From NCBI GenBank assembly GCA_050299835.1, contig JBNKWP010000015.1, forward strand, positions 1 through 64,000: DNA of 64,000 bases. Reading direction: 5' to 3'. This DNA is from JAJDOD01 sp050299835 (lineage in GTDB: Bacteria > Pseudomonadota > Alphaproteobacteria > Rhodobacterales > Rhodobacteraceae). Shown piece by piece: positions 42,108 to 61,540 of this stretch (positions are counted from its first letter, which is position 1; each line of letters begins with the position of its first letter). The notes beneath the pieces are model-generated. The model was given only the letters and a program-made list of their open reading frames with translations, was not told the DNA's origin and did not search any database. The position numbers were made by a program, and so were the translations under genes.

Positions 42108-43221
42108 GGCATGGAACTGGCAGACATCCGGTTGGCCGGAATTCCGGTATGACGAGGCCGCACTGGCACCGCTTGACCAGCGCTTTCTGATGTCGTCGGG
42201 AGAGGTCCTGGGGGCCGTCCACCATGTGAACCCGTCCGAGCGTGATCAACTTCGCATCGATCTGCTGAGCGATGAAGCCATGAAGACCAGCGCCATCGAG
42301 GGCGAGATGTTGGACCGCCTGAGCGTGCAATCCTCACTCCGCCGACACCTTGGGTTGGAACCTGACAGCTATCCGAACAAACCTCGGGAACTGGGTGTGG
42401 CTGAGATGATGGTCGACGTCTACTCGACCTTTGCGGAGCCACTCGGGCATGGCACGCTGTTTCGGTGGCATGAAATGCTGCTGGCCTTCGACAAGCGCCT
42501 TGAGGTCATCGGGTCATACCGGCAGCACAAGGATGCCATGCAGATCGTCTCGGGTCGTCTTGATCGTCCGGTCGTGCATTTTGAGGCCCCGCCATCTGCG
42601 CAGGTTCCGGATGAGATGGACCGGTACGTCGACTGGTTCAATCGGACCGGGCCGGGTGCCGAAGAGCTCTTGCCAGCGTTGACGCGCGCCGGTCTCAGCC
42701 ATCTCTACTTTGAGAGCATTCATCCGTTTGAGGACGGGAATGGTCGCCTGGGTCGGGCCCTAGCCGAAAAATCCCTTGCTCAGAACATCGGGCAGCCGAG
42801 CCTTATCGCGCTCGCCTTCACCATCGAGCGAAAGCGGAAGGACTATTACGATCAGCTTGAGCGGCACCAGAAGACGCTGGATGTCACACCGTGGCTTGTA
42901 TGGTTCGCAGAGGCCGTTCTGGAAGCGCAGCAGGTCACCCTGAACCGCGTGGGTTTCTTCATCGCCAAGGCGCATTTCCACGACCGGCATCGCGATCAAC
43001 TGAACAAAAGACAGGCCAAGGCGATTGAGCGGATGTTCCGCGAAGGGCCAGATGGGTTCAAGGGCGGTCTGAGCGCCGAGAACTATATCTCGATCACGGG
43101 TACATCGCGCGCGACCGCTACGAGGGATCTGCAGGAACTTGTCGAGATCGGTGCCCTGACGCGCACTGGCGAACGTCGATACACGCGTTACTGGCTGAAG
43201 CTTGAGGAGATGGGCGGTTAA
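42106..43221 (+). CDS. Fic-family protein with N-terminal inhibitory helix and C-terminal winged helix
   Basis: 371 aa. The Fic core has the full motif HPFEDGNGRLGR at residues 206-217, so AMP-transferase (AMPylation) activity is likely. The inhibitory motif TSAIEG at 61-66 fits the (S/T)xxxE(G/N) form in which a glutamate blocks the active site in the same chain. The C-terminal region (about 300-368) is a winged helix-turn-helix (YISITGTSRATATRDLQELVEIGALTR), suggesting it binds DNA and controls its own promoter. The start codon lies inside a perfect inverted repeat. No separate antitoxin gene is needed or seen. Confidence 0.88.
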   Translation: MAWNWQTSGWPEFRYDEAALAPLDQRFLMSSGEVLGAVHHVNPSERDQLRIDLLSDEAMKTSAIEGEMLDRLSVQSSLRRHLGLEPDSYPNKPRELGVAEMMVDVYSTFAEPLGHGTLFRWHEMLLAFDKRLEVIGSYRQHKDAMQIVSGRLDRPVVHFEAPPSAQVPDEMDRYVDWFNRTGPGAEELLPALTRAGLSHLYFESIHPFEDGNGRLGRALAEKSLAQNIGQPSLIALAFTIERKRKDYYDQLERHQKTLDVTPWLVWFAEAVLEAQQVTLNRVGFFIAKAHFHDRHRDQLNKRQAKAIERMFREGPDGFKGGLSAENYISITGTSRATATRDLQELVEIGALTRTGERRYTRYWLKLEEMGG

Positions 43222-43263
43222 TGCATCGTCGGCGGGGAGGGCGGATTCCGGACATTCGCCGCC

Positions 43264-43625
43264 GTGGCAAAGGAACGTATTGCGAAACACCTTGCAGCGG
43301 TTTTTCGGCCGATCTGGGAGCTTGAGAAGCGAGGTGAGCCGATCAGCGCTGCTATCGGAGATGTCGCTTGGGAACTGGGTCTGGCGAAAAGCCACACATG
43401 GTCGCTCTACCGGCGTCTGAGAGAGAACGATGCACGAGCCACGGCGTTGGAGTTGGACCGTCGCGGGCCGAAACCGGGATCGAAACGGATTGCTGAAGAC
43501 GTCGAAATCATCATCGATGAGAGTCTGCGAAGATACTATATGGTCCGCGAGCGCTAGAGCTTTCTTCGGATATGGCGCGAGATCCGTGCCGAGTGCGAGG
43601 TGAAGGGGTTTCAGCCGACCAGGCA
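43264..43625 (+). pseudogene. Mu/TniA-type transposase, N-terminal remnant
   Basis: The frame begins with a helix-turn-helix (GDVAWELGLAKSHTWSLYRRLRE) and RRGPKPGSKRIAEDVEIIIDESLRRYYMVRER, the N-terminal DNA-binding part of TniA/TnsB-like transposases. An in-frame TAG at 43555-43557 interrupts it. The same frame continues SFLRIWREIRAECEVKGFQP, as expected for this family, and then diverges. The DDE catalytic domain is missing. It is a dead fragment, probably from a Tn5053/Tn402-like element. Confidence 0.65.
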
Positions 43626-43872
43626 TGAAACATTTGGATCGTGCCGCTCAAATGCATCGGAGAGCGCTTTGCAGACAGCTCGTCAGGCCATCTCAGAGCT
43701 TGGACACGACGCAAATCGTCATGCGCTTCTTATGCGCGCCGACGCCATTTGGAGGCGACCTGGTGGTGACAAATCCTGACGCGCGAGGCCTGAGGATATA
43801 TTGTAGTTAAGGGTACAGAAACGCCCCAAAATACTCCGAATCCGCAGATTCCGATTAACTAGGGTACAGTGA

Positions 43873-44110
43873 CAGCTGTCGGACGGCGACCCAGCATTTC
43901 CACGGCTGGTGCGCGATGCCACCGGTGCGGATTTCACGCAAATCCTGGGCCGGTGGCATATTTCAATACGCATCCGACATGTGGAAACAACATTCCAAAC
44001 TCTGTTTTCTTTGCTGGAGGGTGCCGAAGATCTCAAGGTCGAGAAGCTGGTACAACGCCTTCGATGGCGCACATCGCGTGGCAACGGTCAGAGCCGCGGT
44101 CTTGGATGGA
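43873..44110 (+). pseudogene. ISKra4-like transposase fragment
   Basis: An open stretch without a proper start encodes LSDGDPAFPRLVRDATGADFTQILGRWHISIRIRHVETTFQTLF. This SDGD...L-x-W/R-W-H-I-x-x-R-x-x-H pattern resembles the catalytic region of ISKra4-type transposases. Upstream and downstream parts are absent. It adds to the evidence that 43.3-44.2 kb is a mosaic of transposon pieces. The family assignment is tentative. Confidence 0.45.
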
Positions 44111-44190
44111 AGGCTTGGCAAAGGGTATCTCCGAGCAGCTTGATCCCCACATTCCTTCCACTCCCCTCAGAGAGCCGCAACGCGCGCAGG

Positions 44191-45641
44191 TCAGGGGCGT
44201 TCGGTGCTGGCTTCGATCTCGGAACACGGCCCCTGAAGCCCAAGCAGATCCATCGGGCAGACCCGATAGCTGTAGGTGCGGTCGGCGGACAGGCCGATAT
44301 CCCGCAACTGGTCCGCCCGTAAGACATCGGGGCCTGTTATCGGCACGGTCGCGTCGCCTCGGTACACCGCGACGCCGGTCGCTTTTTCGGGCAGCAGCCA
44401 GGACAGCGCCACCGAGGTCGGCGTCGTATCTGTGACCTTCAGATCGTCGACGGAGGTCGCTAGCCGCACGTGTACGCCGTATTCGGGGCTTTGGCCGTTC
44501 AGGCCGTATGCGCCCGACACCGCGATCAGGAAACGGACGGGACTGTCGGGGTCGAGCTCTGCGGGAATGTCGACGTCGAATTCCGTCGCATGGCCGACGC
44601 GAAATCGTCCGAGATAGTCAATCTGGTCCCCCTGGACGATGGACAGGTCGATGTCGGCACCGCCGGCGGTCATGGTTCGCAGCCTGACGGTAGCGTCTCG
44701 CGGAACCAGAGGGGCATCGGAACCGGCGAGTTCGACCGGCAGTCCGTCGAAATTCGCTATCGTTCCATCTGGCAGGCGCCAGAAAAGCGCCAGCGTGTCG
44801 TCGTCCGGAAGCGGCAGCGGTTGTGGGGCCTGATCTCCGATCGCGACACTGACATCGGACTCGCCGATCAGCACAACGGAACCGCTGCGACCGGTCAGAG
44901 TGGTGTCGCCGGTGGCGCCGATGATTTGCACCGGTTCGCCGCCTGGCATCGCGTCGGACCAGTGCAGCCGCTTGAGTGACAGATCGGATATTTCGCCGCT
45001 TACAACTTCGACCCTAGCCGGAGCCAGCGCCTGCGCCGTCGATACCAGGAACGCACCCGCCATCATCGCCAGAGGTGTGTCGCCGCTGGCGACCGCTGCA
45101 ATTTGGCGGCTTGCGGCGTCAGCGACGGCCATCGGGAAAGCTTCGGGATCGCCCGAGAACCGGATCGCCCCCATATCTAGCACCGACGGTTCGGAGCCGA
45201 TGTCAACTTGGTGCAAGGTGTCGGCGAGGTCGCGGCGGAGAATGTAGCGCCCTGGCGGCAGAGACAGTGCCTGCCCGACCGACAAGGGCGACACCAGAAT
45301 TCCGTCGTCGCTGAAAACCGCGAACTCGCCTGCCGATCCGGCCGGAGCATCGATTGCGAGAAGCGACAACCCGATATCGTTTCGGCGGTTCTCGCGCACA
45401 TCAAATTCCCGGCTGCGCCAGGGATAGGCGCCGAGCCCGAAGCGATAAGTGCCGTCCGGCAGGGTGATGGTCTCGTTCGGATAGCCGGATGCGACGGGCG
45501 CCGCGACGGCCCCTGCGCTGGCTTCGTAGACTGAGAGCGGCTGTGCAAAGTCCCGATTTTCGGCGGTGAAGGTCAGGTCTGCGGCGAAGACAGCTTGCAG
45601 TCCCAGACCCGCGAGAAGCCCGGTATATACCGCAATCCGGA

Positions 45642-45645
<4 letters not shown>
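44191..45645 (-). CDS. Secreted protein with FN3-like C-terminal domain, third gene of the giant Rhs operon
   Basis: 484 aa from the ATG at 45645, which overlaps the stop of the giant Rhs gene (ATGA). The signal peptide is MIRIAVYTGLLAGLGLQAVFA. The body is beta-rich with no catalytic motif I recognise (TITLPDGTYRFGLGAYPWR, LSLPPGRYILRRDLADT). Residues about 400-480 look like a fibronectin type III domain (VTDTTPTSVALSWLLPEKATGVAVYRGD; RTYSYRVCPMDLLG). Translational coupling suggests a partner that binds or displays the Rhs protein at the cell surface, or an immunity-like role. The function is unknown. Confidence 0.75.
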
Positions 45646-56188
<10,543 letters not shown>

Positions 56189-56192
<4 letters not shown>

Positions 56193-57700
56193 TTGCCGTC
56201 CTCCGCGAAAAGCCCTGCCAGCGAATCCGGCGCCGAACGGGGATAGGCGCCGGTTGGCGGCGAAACGCCGTCAGCCATCAGCTCAAGCGTAAGTGAGATT
56301 TGCCGTTCATTTGCCGGTTCGTCGCGCGTGCCGCGCAGCTCGATGCTCATTTCCTGGCTTGCCCGCAGCCACTGGACATCTCCCTCGAGCGTGCCGCCGG
56401 TGTTCAGGTCGGACCAGATCGCGGACAGGTCGTGTGACCCGGTACCGATGCGATAATACCCGTCTTGCGGTGCCTTGAGGCGGATCAGCGGCGATTGCTC
56501 TGCCGGCTCCAGCACCACGGTTTGCCAAGGCGCGATGGTGATTTCACCAGCAGCCTCGGTTGCATTTGCCCAGCGGCCGTCCGGCAGCCGCAGGCGGAAG
56601 AGCACCTTGACGGTCGCCTCCAGCGCGACTTCCTGCCAGTAGTCGTCGTCGCTGCGGAACTCGACGGCAATGTGCTGTCCGCGCTCTGCGGGGAGGGTCC
56701 AGGTATCGAACGCCAGCTGCTCGCCGGTCGGCACGTCGTACCAGGCCGGCGTGAGGCGCGGATGCCCCCCGGAATCGACTAGCTCGAGGACCAGCTCTCC
56801 GGACTGCGGAACGACGATCGCAAAGAAATCCCTGTCCACGCGGGGCATGAGCCGGAACAGAAGCAAATCCTCCGGTTCCAGCGGCCGGGCATCGGCAATG
56901 GTGTCGTCGGGCTCGGCATAGGGTTCGGGCGAGAAGTCGACACGGACGGTGAGCGGGGTCTCCAGCGCGACTTCCTGCCAGTAGTCATCGTCGCTGCGGA
57001 ACTCGGCGTAATAGGTGGTGCCGGCGGTGACGCGGATGGTCGGTTCCCAGGCGTTGTCGCTGCGCAGCGGCTCACCGTCGGCGCCGCGCCAGATGACCGA
57101 GGGCCGCGGGTGTCCGCCGCCGTCGAGCACCCGGGCGATCAGCGCGCCATCGGCCGGCGCGGTGACGGCGAAGACATCGCGGTCGACGCGGGGCATCAGG
57201 CGGAACTGCATCTCGGTGCCGGGGTCCAGCGGCCGGGCATCGGCGATGGTGTCGTCGGGCTCGGCATAGGGCTCGGGCGAAAAGTCGACGCGCAGATCAA
57301 CGTCAACCGACGACTCCGGTGCCCCGGCCAAGCGAACAGACAGGCCGACGGAACGCGCCGCGCCGACGAAGATGCCTTCATCGTAGGCCAACTGTTCACC
57401 GGTCTCGCGGTCCAGCCAGGCCAACGTCACGCCTTCGGGAACGCCTCCGCCCACGAGGCGCAGGACGCCCGGCGCCGAGGGTTCCATCGCGACCATACTT
57501 TCCGATCTGGCGGCGGTCAGCGTGATTGCGATGCGGTCTGTATCGGTCGGATCGATCGACAGGTCTTGTGCCCTGGACGGGCCGGGCACCGAAAGAAGCA
57601 GCAGGAGAAGGATGCCGCAAGTACATGTTCTCGCGGTTTTGAGGCCCGACCGGGAGTACCGGAGTGCGAATCGCGCAACACGGTCATTCAGGAACTTCAT
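56189..57700 (-). CDS. Secreted protein with two tandem PPC-like beta domains, first gene of the giant Rhs operon
   Basis: 503 aa from the ATG at 57700 (MKFLNDRVARF). The ribosome site is weak and the frame is open to 57778, so the start is not certain. A long basic stretch precedes a hydrophobic signal region (CGILLLLLLSVPGPSRA), then the mature chain begins AQDL. Residues about 137-252 and 253-368 are two copies of one 116-residue unit (VDFSPEPYAEPDDTIADARPL ... EFRSDDDYWQEVALE), resembling bacterial pre-peptidase C-terminal domains. Its stop overlaps the Rhs start. It may be a secretion or surface partner. TTGATTCAATCAA at 57766-57778 is a possible operator. Confidence 0.72.
56597..57292. 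repeat. Two tandem 348-bp units
   Basis: The DNA of the two PPC-like domains repeats with a period of 348 bp (116 codons). For example GTGTCGTCGGGCTCGGCATA occurs at about 56898 and 57246, and CTTCCTGCCAGTAGTC at 56631 and 56980. The high identity at DNA level suggests a recent internal duplication or gene conversion. Confidence 0.75.
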
Positions 57701-57940
57701 TTGGCAGTCGTAACATATTCGTCGGCGGTGTGACGATTTTGCTGCGGGCGGTGGCGCGAATCCCATTGATTCAATCAAACGTCTCTCGCAAGCGGCTCCG
57801 AAAATGCCCCGCAGAGTGCCCCTCGGGTGTGGAGGGAGCGCCGCCCGGCGAACCGGACGAGGCTGTACCAGCGGCGCTTACAGGAAGTCCGGGTCCATCC
57901 CTCCCACCGGGATTGCCAACCTATTTTCGTCTGATTGAGC

Positions 57941-58695
57941 GGAGTGGGGTCCTTGCCGGTCAAGCGGTCATTTCGGTAGCATAATCTTTCCAGAGGCCGA
58001 AAGCGTCGGCCCGGGCGTGGCGGTATGAGATTGCGGAGAGTTGATAGCGGCGGGGTCGAAAGACGACGTTGATTTGATCATGGGTAGTCAAGAATCTCTG
58101 TACCTGCCTGGGTGATTTGAACCGGCCCATGAGCTTCTCTCGCTTCCGGGTAGGTCGGTGCGAGCCCTCGATCCGGTTATTGATCCCTTTGTGAGCGCGG
58201 CGGTCGGCGTCCGGGACCAACTGACGGATCGGTTTGATATAGCTGCGCAACTTGTCCGTGATGATAACGCGGGGCAGGCCAAAACGGGCGATCAGTTGCC
58301 GCAAGAAGCGCCTGGCCGCTTTGGCGTTTCGCCTTGGCTGCACCAGAATATCGAGCACATCCCCGCTCCCATCCACGGCCCGCCACAACCACATCTTCGC
58401 GCCGTTGATCGGCACGACAACTTCATCGAGGTGCCACTTATCTGCTGCAGCGGGCCGGTCGCGCTTGATGCAATGTGCGAAATGCCGACCAAACCGGTTC
58501 ATCCATTTGCGAACGGTTTCCCGGCTGACGATTACACCTCGTTCGGCTGGCAGATCCTCTACATCCGCCGTGCTTAGCGCGAACCGGTGGTAGATCCACA
58601 CGGCGTAGGCGATGATCTCGCGCGGGAAACGAAAGCCTTTCAGGCGCGGCATCTCAGCTGGTATTTTTTCATGACGACCGCCTAAACCCCACCGC
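57941..58695 (-). mobile_element. IS6-type insertion sequence
   Basis: A full-length transposase gene is flanked by related ends: GGAGTGGGGT at 57941 and, in reverse, GCGGTGGGGTTTAGG from 58695, each followed by a G-G-T-C stretch. No clean target-site duplication is visible, as is common for IS6 elements that form cointegrates. Exact ends are uncertain by several bases. Confidence 0.65.
57960..58652 (-). CDS. IS6-family transposase
   Basis: 230 aa from the ATG at 58652 (MPRLKGFRFPREII), complete. The short N-terminal helix-turn-helix (AERGVIVSRETVRKWMNRFGRHFA) precedes the DDE domain: Asp in KWHLDEVVVPI, Asp in VIITDKLRSY and Glu in NNRIEGSHRPTRKREK. The C-terminus FRPRRYQLSAISYRHARADAF is typical. 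It is probably active. It sits between the giant Rhs operon and another Rhs fragment and may have brought them together by recombination. Confidence 0.9.
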   Translation of the reverse strand: MPRLKGFRFPREIIAYAVWIYHRFALSTADVEDLPAERGVIVSRETVRKWMNRFGRHFAHCIKRDRPAAADKWHLDEVVVPINGAKMWLWRAVDGSGDVLDILVQPRRNAKAARRFLRQLIARFGLPRVIITDKLRSYIKPIRQLVPDADRRAHKGINNRIEGSHRPTRKREKLMGRFKSPRQVQRFLTTHDQINVVFRPRRYQLSAISYRHARADAFGLWKDYATEMTA

Positions 58696-58708
58696 AGCCG
58701 ACGACAAG

Positions 58709-59395
58709 TTGGCAATCCCCTCCGGTCGCATGAACTTGCGCCGAGACACTGTCCAGCCGAATGCCTCACGCACGCTCACGCGCGACATCGGTCGCAGACT
58801 TGTTTTTGTTGAAACGGGCATCCCTGCAGTTGACGGGGGAACACCGATACCGACGGAGGATTACACCTACGATCTCGAAGAGAACCGAGTGACGTCTCAT
58901 TTGGCGAGCGGTTACGTTTATGATGTCGATCACAAACTATTGGAGAACTCGAACTATCGTTATGCGTACGATGTCGAGGGCAACCTGATTTCGCGTGAAA
59001 ACAAAGCCACCTTGGAGAACTGGACACCATCCTGGGATGCACAGGACCTGTTGACGTCGATTTTATCTTCCGACGGTTGGTCCATTGTGTTCACCTACGA
59101 TGTGAAGGGAAGGCGGACATCCAAGACCTATATCGACGCGGCAGGGAATGCCGTTGAAACGGTGTATGTCTATGACGGACCCAACGCGCTCTTGGAGTTC
59201 AAAACTGAGAATGGTGTGACGACCTCGCGGCGCTGGTTGAACTCTTATGGCCTAGACCAGCGCTTTGCGTTCGAACAATGCGCGAATGGCACTCCGACAC
59301 CGGGCACCGGCATCGTCTATGAAATCTTTACCGATCACCTCGGAAGTGTAGTTGCCGTTGTAGACACCACGACAAATTGGCCGTTGCCGGGTTGA
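58709..59395 (+). pseudogene. Truncated Rhs/YD-repeat fragment
   Basis: Rhs core sequence from about 58790 (GRRLVFVETGIPAVDGGTPIPTEDYTYDLEENRVTSHL) to TDHLGSVVAVVD at 59365, where it stops. It matches the core region of the 17-kb Rhs tip in order (PIPxEDYxYD-EN/GNRxxSHL, YAYDxxGN) but is a different copy. Both the N-terminal shell and the core end with the toxin tip are missing. An IS6 element adjoins its left side and a ferritin-like gene fragment its right side. Confidence 0.75.
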
Positions 59396-60210
59396 AGTTG
59401 ATCGAGCTTCGCGCGCGCCGCGCCCGGCTGGAAGCGGAACGGGAGGAGGCCAATACGATCACCTTCCCGGCAGACTTGCGGGCTTTGGACAGTGAAGCCG
59501 CCCGCGACCAGATCGAAGGCCAGCGTGTACTCTTCGAGCACATTGTGGATATTGAAGGCCAGCCCGCTCCCGATATCCCGGACAATGACAAAACTATCGG
59601 CGAATTCTATGAAGCGGTTCGGCTGGCGGCCTATGCATTGAACCCAGATTTCGAGTTGAGCTCTCAGATCACTGGTCCCCTGGTGCCGATAGTTGTGACA
59701 AGCCTTATGGATCTTGATGCCGCTGTCGGCTTGGTCCTGACCCAAGGAGAAGGTGCGACCGGGACGCCATTTGAAACCGGCCCAGATGATCTGGCACACT
59801 ATTACCGCTTCAGGGAGGTTCAACTTGAACGCCGCCTGGTCTGGGATCCTGACGCAGAAGCCCTAAAGCTCGGAGATGTGTTTGCCCGGCCAGACATCTA
59901 CGCCGCCAAATCGCCACCCGCCTCCGGCTATGACGGGAGCATCCCCCAGGAGATTCGGTCGCTTTCGGATGCATTCAACAAGAGATACTCAGAGATGCTG
60001 GTTGCGCTGGAGCAGATTTGGGGCGCAGGCGCGCATTCGGCACTCTTGCGGTCCATGGAACTTATGTTCCAGCTAAGGCCCATCGCACAACAGATGATGC
60101 GTTACGATGACGGGACGGGGCTTGGCTTTATCCCAGAGTTCCGCTTTCAGGAACACTTGAGCTTGATTAGAACTGACGATGCATTGATGGTGTTTGAGGA
60201 TCGAAAGTAA
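59377..60210 (+). pseudogene. 5'-truncated ferritin-like domain protein
   Basis: The frame is open from 59323 without a normal start; the first codon listed is TTG and overlaps the Rhs fragment. The sequence has GEFYEAVRLAAYAL, DDLAHYYRFREVQLERRLV and LRSMELMFQLRPIAQQMMR. The HYYRF motif with helical surroundings recalls ferritin-like domain proteins of the VioB group (PF12902). A longer N-terminal part should exist, so the gene is probably broken. The family assignment is tentative. Confidence 0.45.
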
Positions 60211-60355
60211 CGATAACTAGGAATTGTTGTTACCATGAGCCACGCAGCCGCTGATCGGACAGGGCGGTGACGATATTGGCCCGTCCCTATCCATAGCGAC
60301 TTCACTCTCGTGCCCTTGGATGCTGAGGGGCGGCCGATTCAATGGTAGCAAAGAT

Positions 60356-60706
60356 TTAGTTGGGGTTCTTTTGCTGCACCCGTTCTGATCGGAGTTCGCC
60401 AGTTGATAAGCTGCCTTCCAGCTCCTGGTCACGACTATCGAGCTCTCTTATGAGCTGACGCGCACATTCGCGAATGCGACGCTTTGCGAACTCATCCACT
60501 TCTGCATCATCCTCCGCGAGAAGAAAAACAGCCTCCGGCGGCACAATCGCTCCAAGGAAACGCCCATACCTGTCAAAGCCGGTAATCGTTTTTCTGCCAT
60601 AGGAATCTTGGATGAAGTCAGGAAACCGACGACGTCCCTCGGTCGTCGGAAAAACAATAGTCTCTGTGCCACTTCGCACCGAGCGATTTGGTTTTGGTTT
60701 GGCCAT
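60356..60706 (-). CDS. Phd/YefM-like small protein
   Basis: 116 aa, cytoplasmic. Residues about 20-60 (TEGRRRFPDFIQDSYGRKTITGFDRYGRFLGAIVPPEAVFLL) resemble the DNA-binding fold of Phd/YefM antitoxins, followed by a charged helical tail. It lies 17 bp downstream of an unknown 236-aa protein on the same strand. If the pair is a toxin-antitoxin system the gene order is toxin first, and the partner shows no known toxin motif. The antitoxin call is tentative. Confidence 0.5.
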   Translation of the reverse strand: MAKPKPNRSVRSGTETIVFPTTEGRRRFPDFIQDSYGRKTITGFDRYGRFLGAIVPPEAVFLLAEDDAEVDEFAKRRIRECARQLIRELDSRDQELEGSLSTGELRSERVQQKNPN

Positions 60707-60723
60707 TCAAAGCTCTCTTCGTT

Positions 60724-61434
60724 TTATTGATGATCATGCGGAAGGCTGTCATTCAGCGTGATCTTTATTGCAGGCGGCATCAGCGAATGCTCCGGCGTAA
60801 TGTCCGCGGTTACGCTAACCGTCGGATCGGAATTGCGTATCTTGGCGGAGCGAATTTCAAGGCCCGTAATAGATCTTTCGGTTGTTACAAAAGTAATCTC
60901 GCAATTACTCAGTAAATCCTCAGAAGAATTTTCTTGGGCTATTTCAAACTCTATTCCTGCATCAACATACCGATTACCCGTTAATTCAACTTCAGAAATA
61001 ACGTCGGTGCCCGGCAGTATTAATATCCAGGTCTGCCTGTTCGGACGAACCGGCTCTTCTTCCAGATCCTTGGCATTGGCAAAGAGCTGGCGCAACGCGT
61101 CCGGCAACGCCGGGAACACGGTTCCGGCAGGCGCAGCCCAACGACCGGCAAACCGACCGCCGCCAGGGGGCAGCCCGTCAGGATCGCCGTCCTCGAAGAT
61201 CTCAACAACGACCCAATGCTTGGATGTCGGCGACTTGCGGACACACACGAAAGCATATGGGTGGACGCGGGTGATCGCCGACAGAGCGGTTTCGTGCTCG
61301 CGGCTGAACGCATCTAGATCTTCGGACAGCTGATCGACCAGCTCGAGAACCATATCGAACGCTTCATCATCGAGACGGCGAATGCAATCGCCCATCTTTT
61401 TGCTGATCGTGACTTTGGTTTCCGAGATGGCCAT
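60724..61434 (-). CDS. Unknown protein paired with a Phd-like protein
   Basis: 236 aa from the ATG at 61434 (MAISETKVTIS); the frame opens upstream at 61479 without support. I do not recognise the family. An N-terminal helical part (MGDCIRRLDDEAFDMVLELVDQLSEDLDAFSREHETAL) is followed by a beta-rich part (YAFVCVRKSPTSKHWVVVEIFEDGDP, then ITFVTTERSITGLEIRSAKI). There is no signal peptide or membrane helix. It is divergent from the ATP-grasp gene, with TTGTAC-type repeats in the 92-bp promoter. Confidence 0.55.
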   Translation of the reverse strand: MAISETKVTISKKMGDCIRRLDDEAFDMVLELVDQLSEDLDAFSREHETALSAITRVHPYAFVCVRKSPTSKHWVVVEIFEDGDPDGLPPGGGRFAGRWAAPAGTVFPALPDALRQLFANAKDLEEEPVRPNRQTWILILPGTDVISEVELTGNRYVDAGIEFEIAQENSSEDLLSNCEITFVTTERSITGLEIRSAKIRNSDPTVSVTADITPEHSLMPPAIKITLNDSLPHDHQ

Positions 61435-61446
61435 GAGCGTCACGTT

Positions 61447-61540
61447 AGTACAAAAATACCAACATCGCAAGTATGGCACTATTTGACCGTGTTGACGGTT
61501 GCTTGTACTTTTGAAGGAAAGAGTCTATGTTGTACAACAT
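61447..61540. promoter_or_regulatory. Three GTAC-centred sites in a divergent promoter
   Basis: AGTACAA (61447-61453), its complement TTGTACT (61503-61509) and a perfect 14-bp palindrome ATGTTGTACAACAT (61527-61540) that begins at the ATP-grasp start codon and holds TTGTACAA. Possibly shared operator sites. The last one could be a coding coincidence. Confidence 0.4.

Noticed and set aside
43909..44322. A 137-aa plus-strand gene
   Set aside because: Its first half is a transposase fragment and its second half is antisense to the FN3-like gene.
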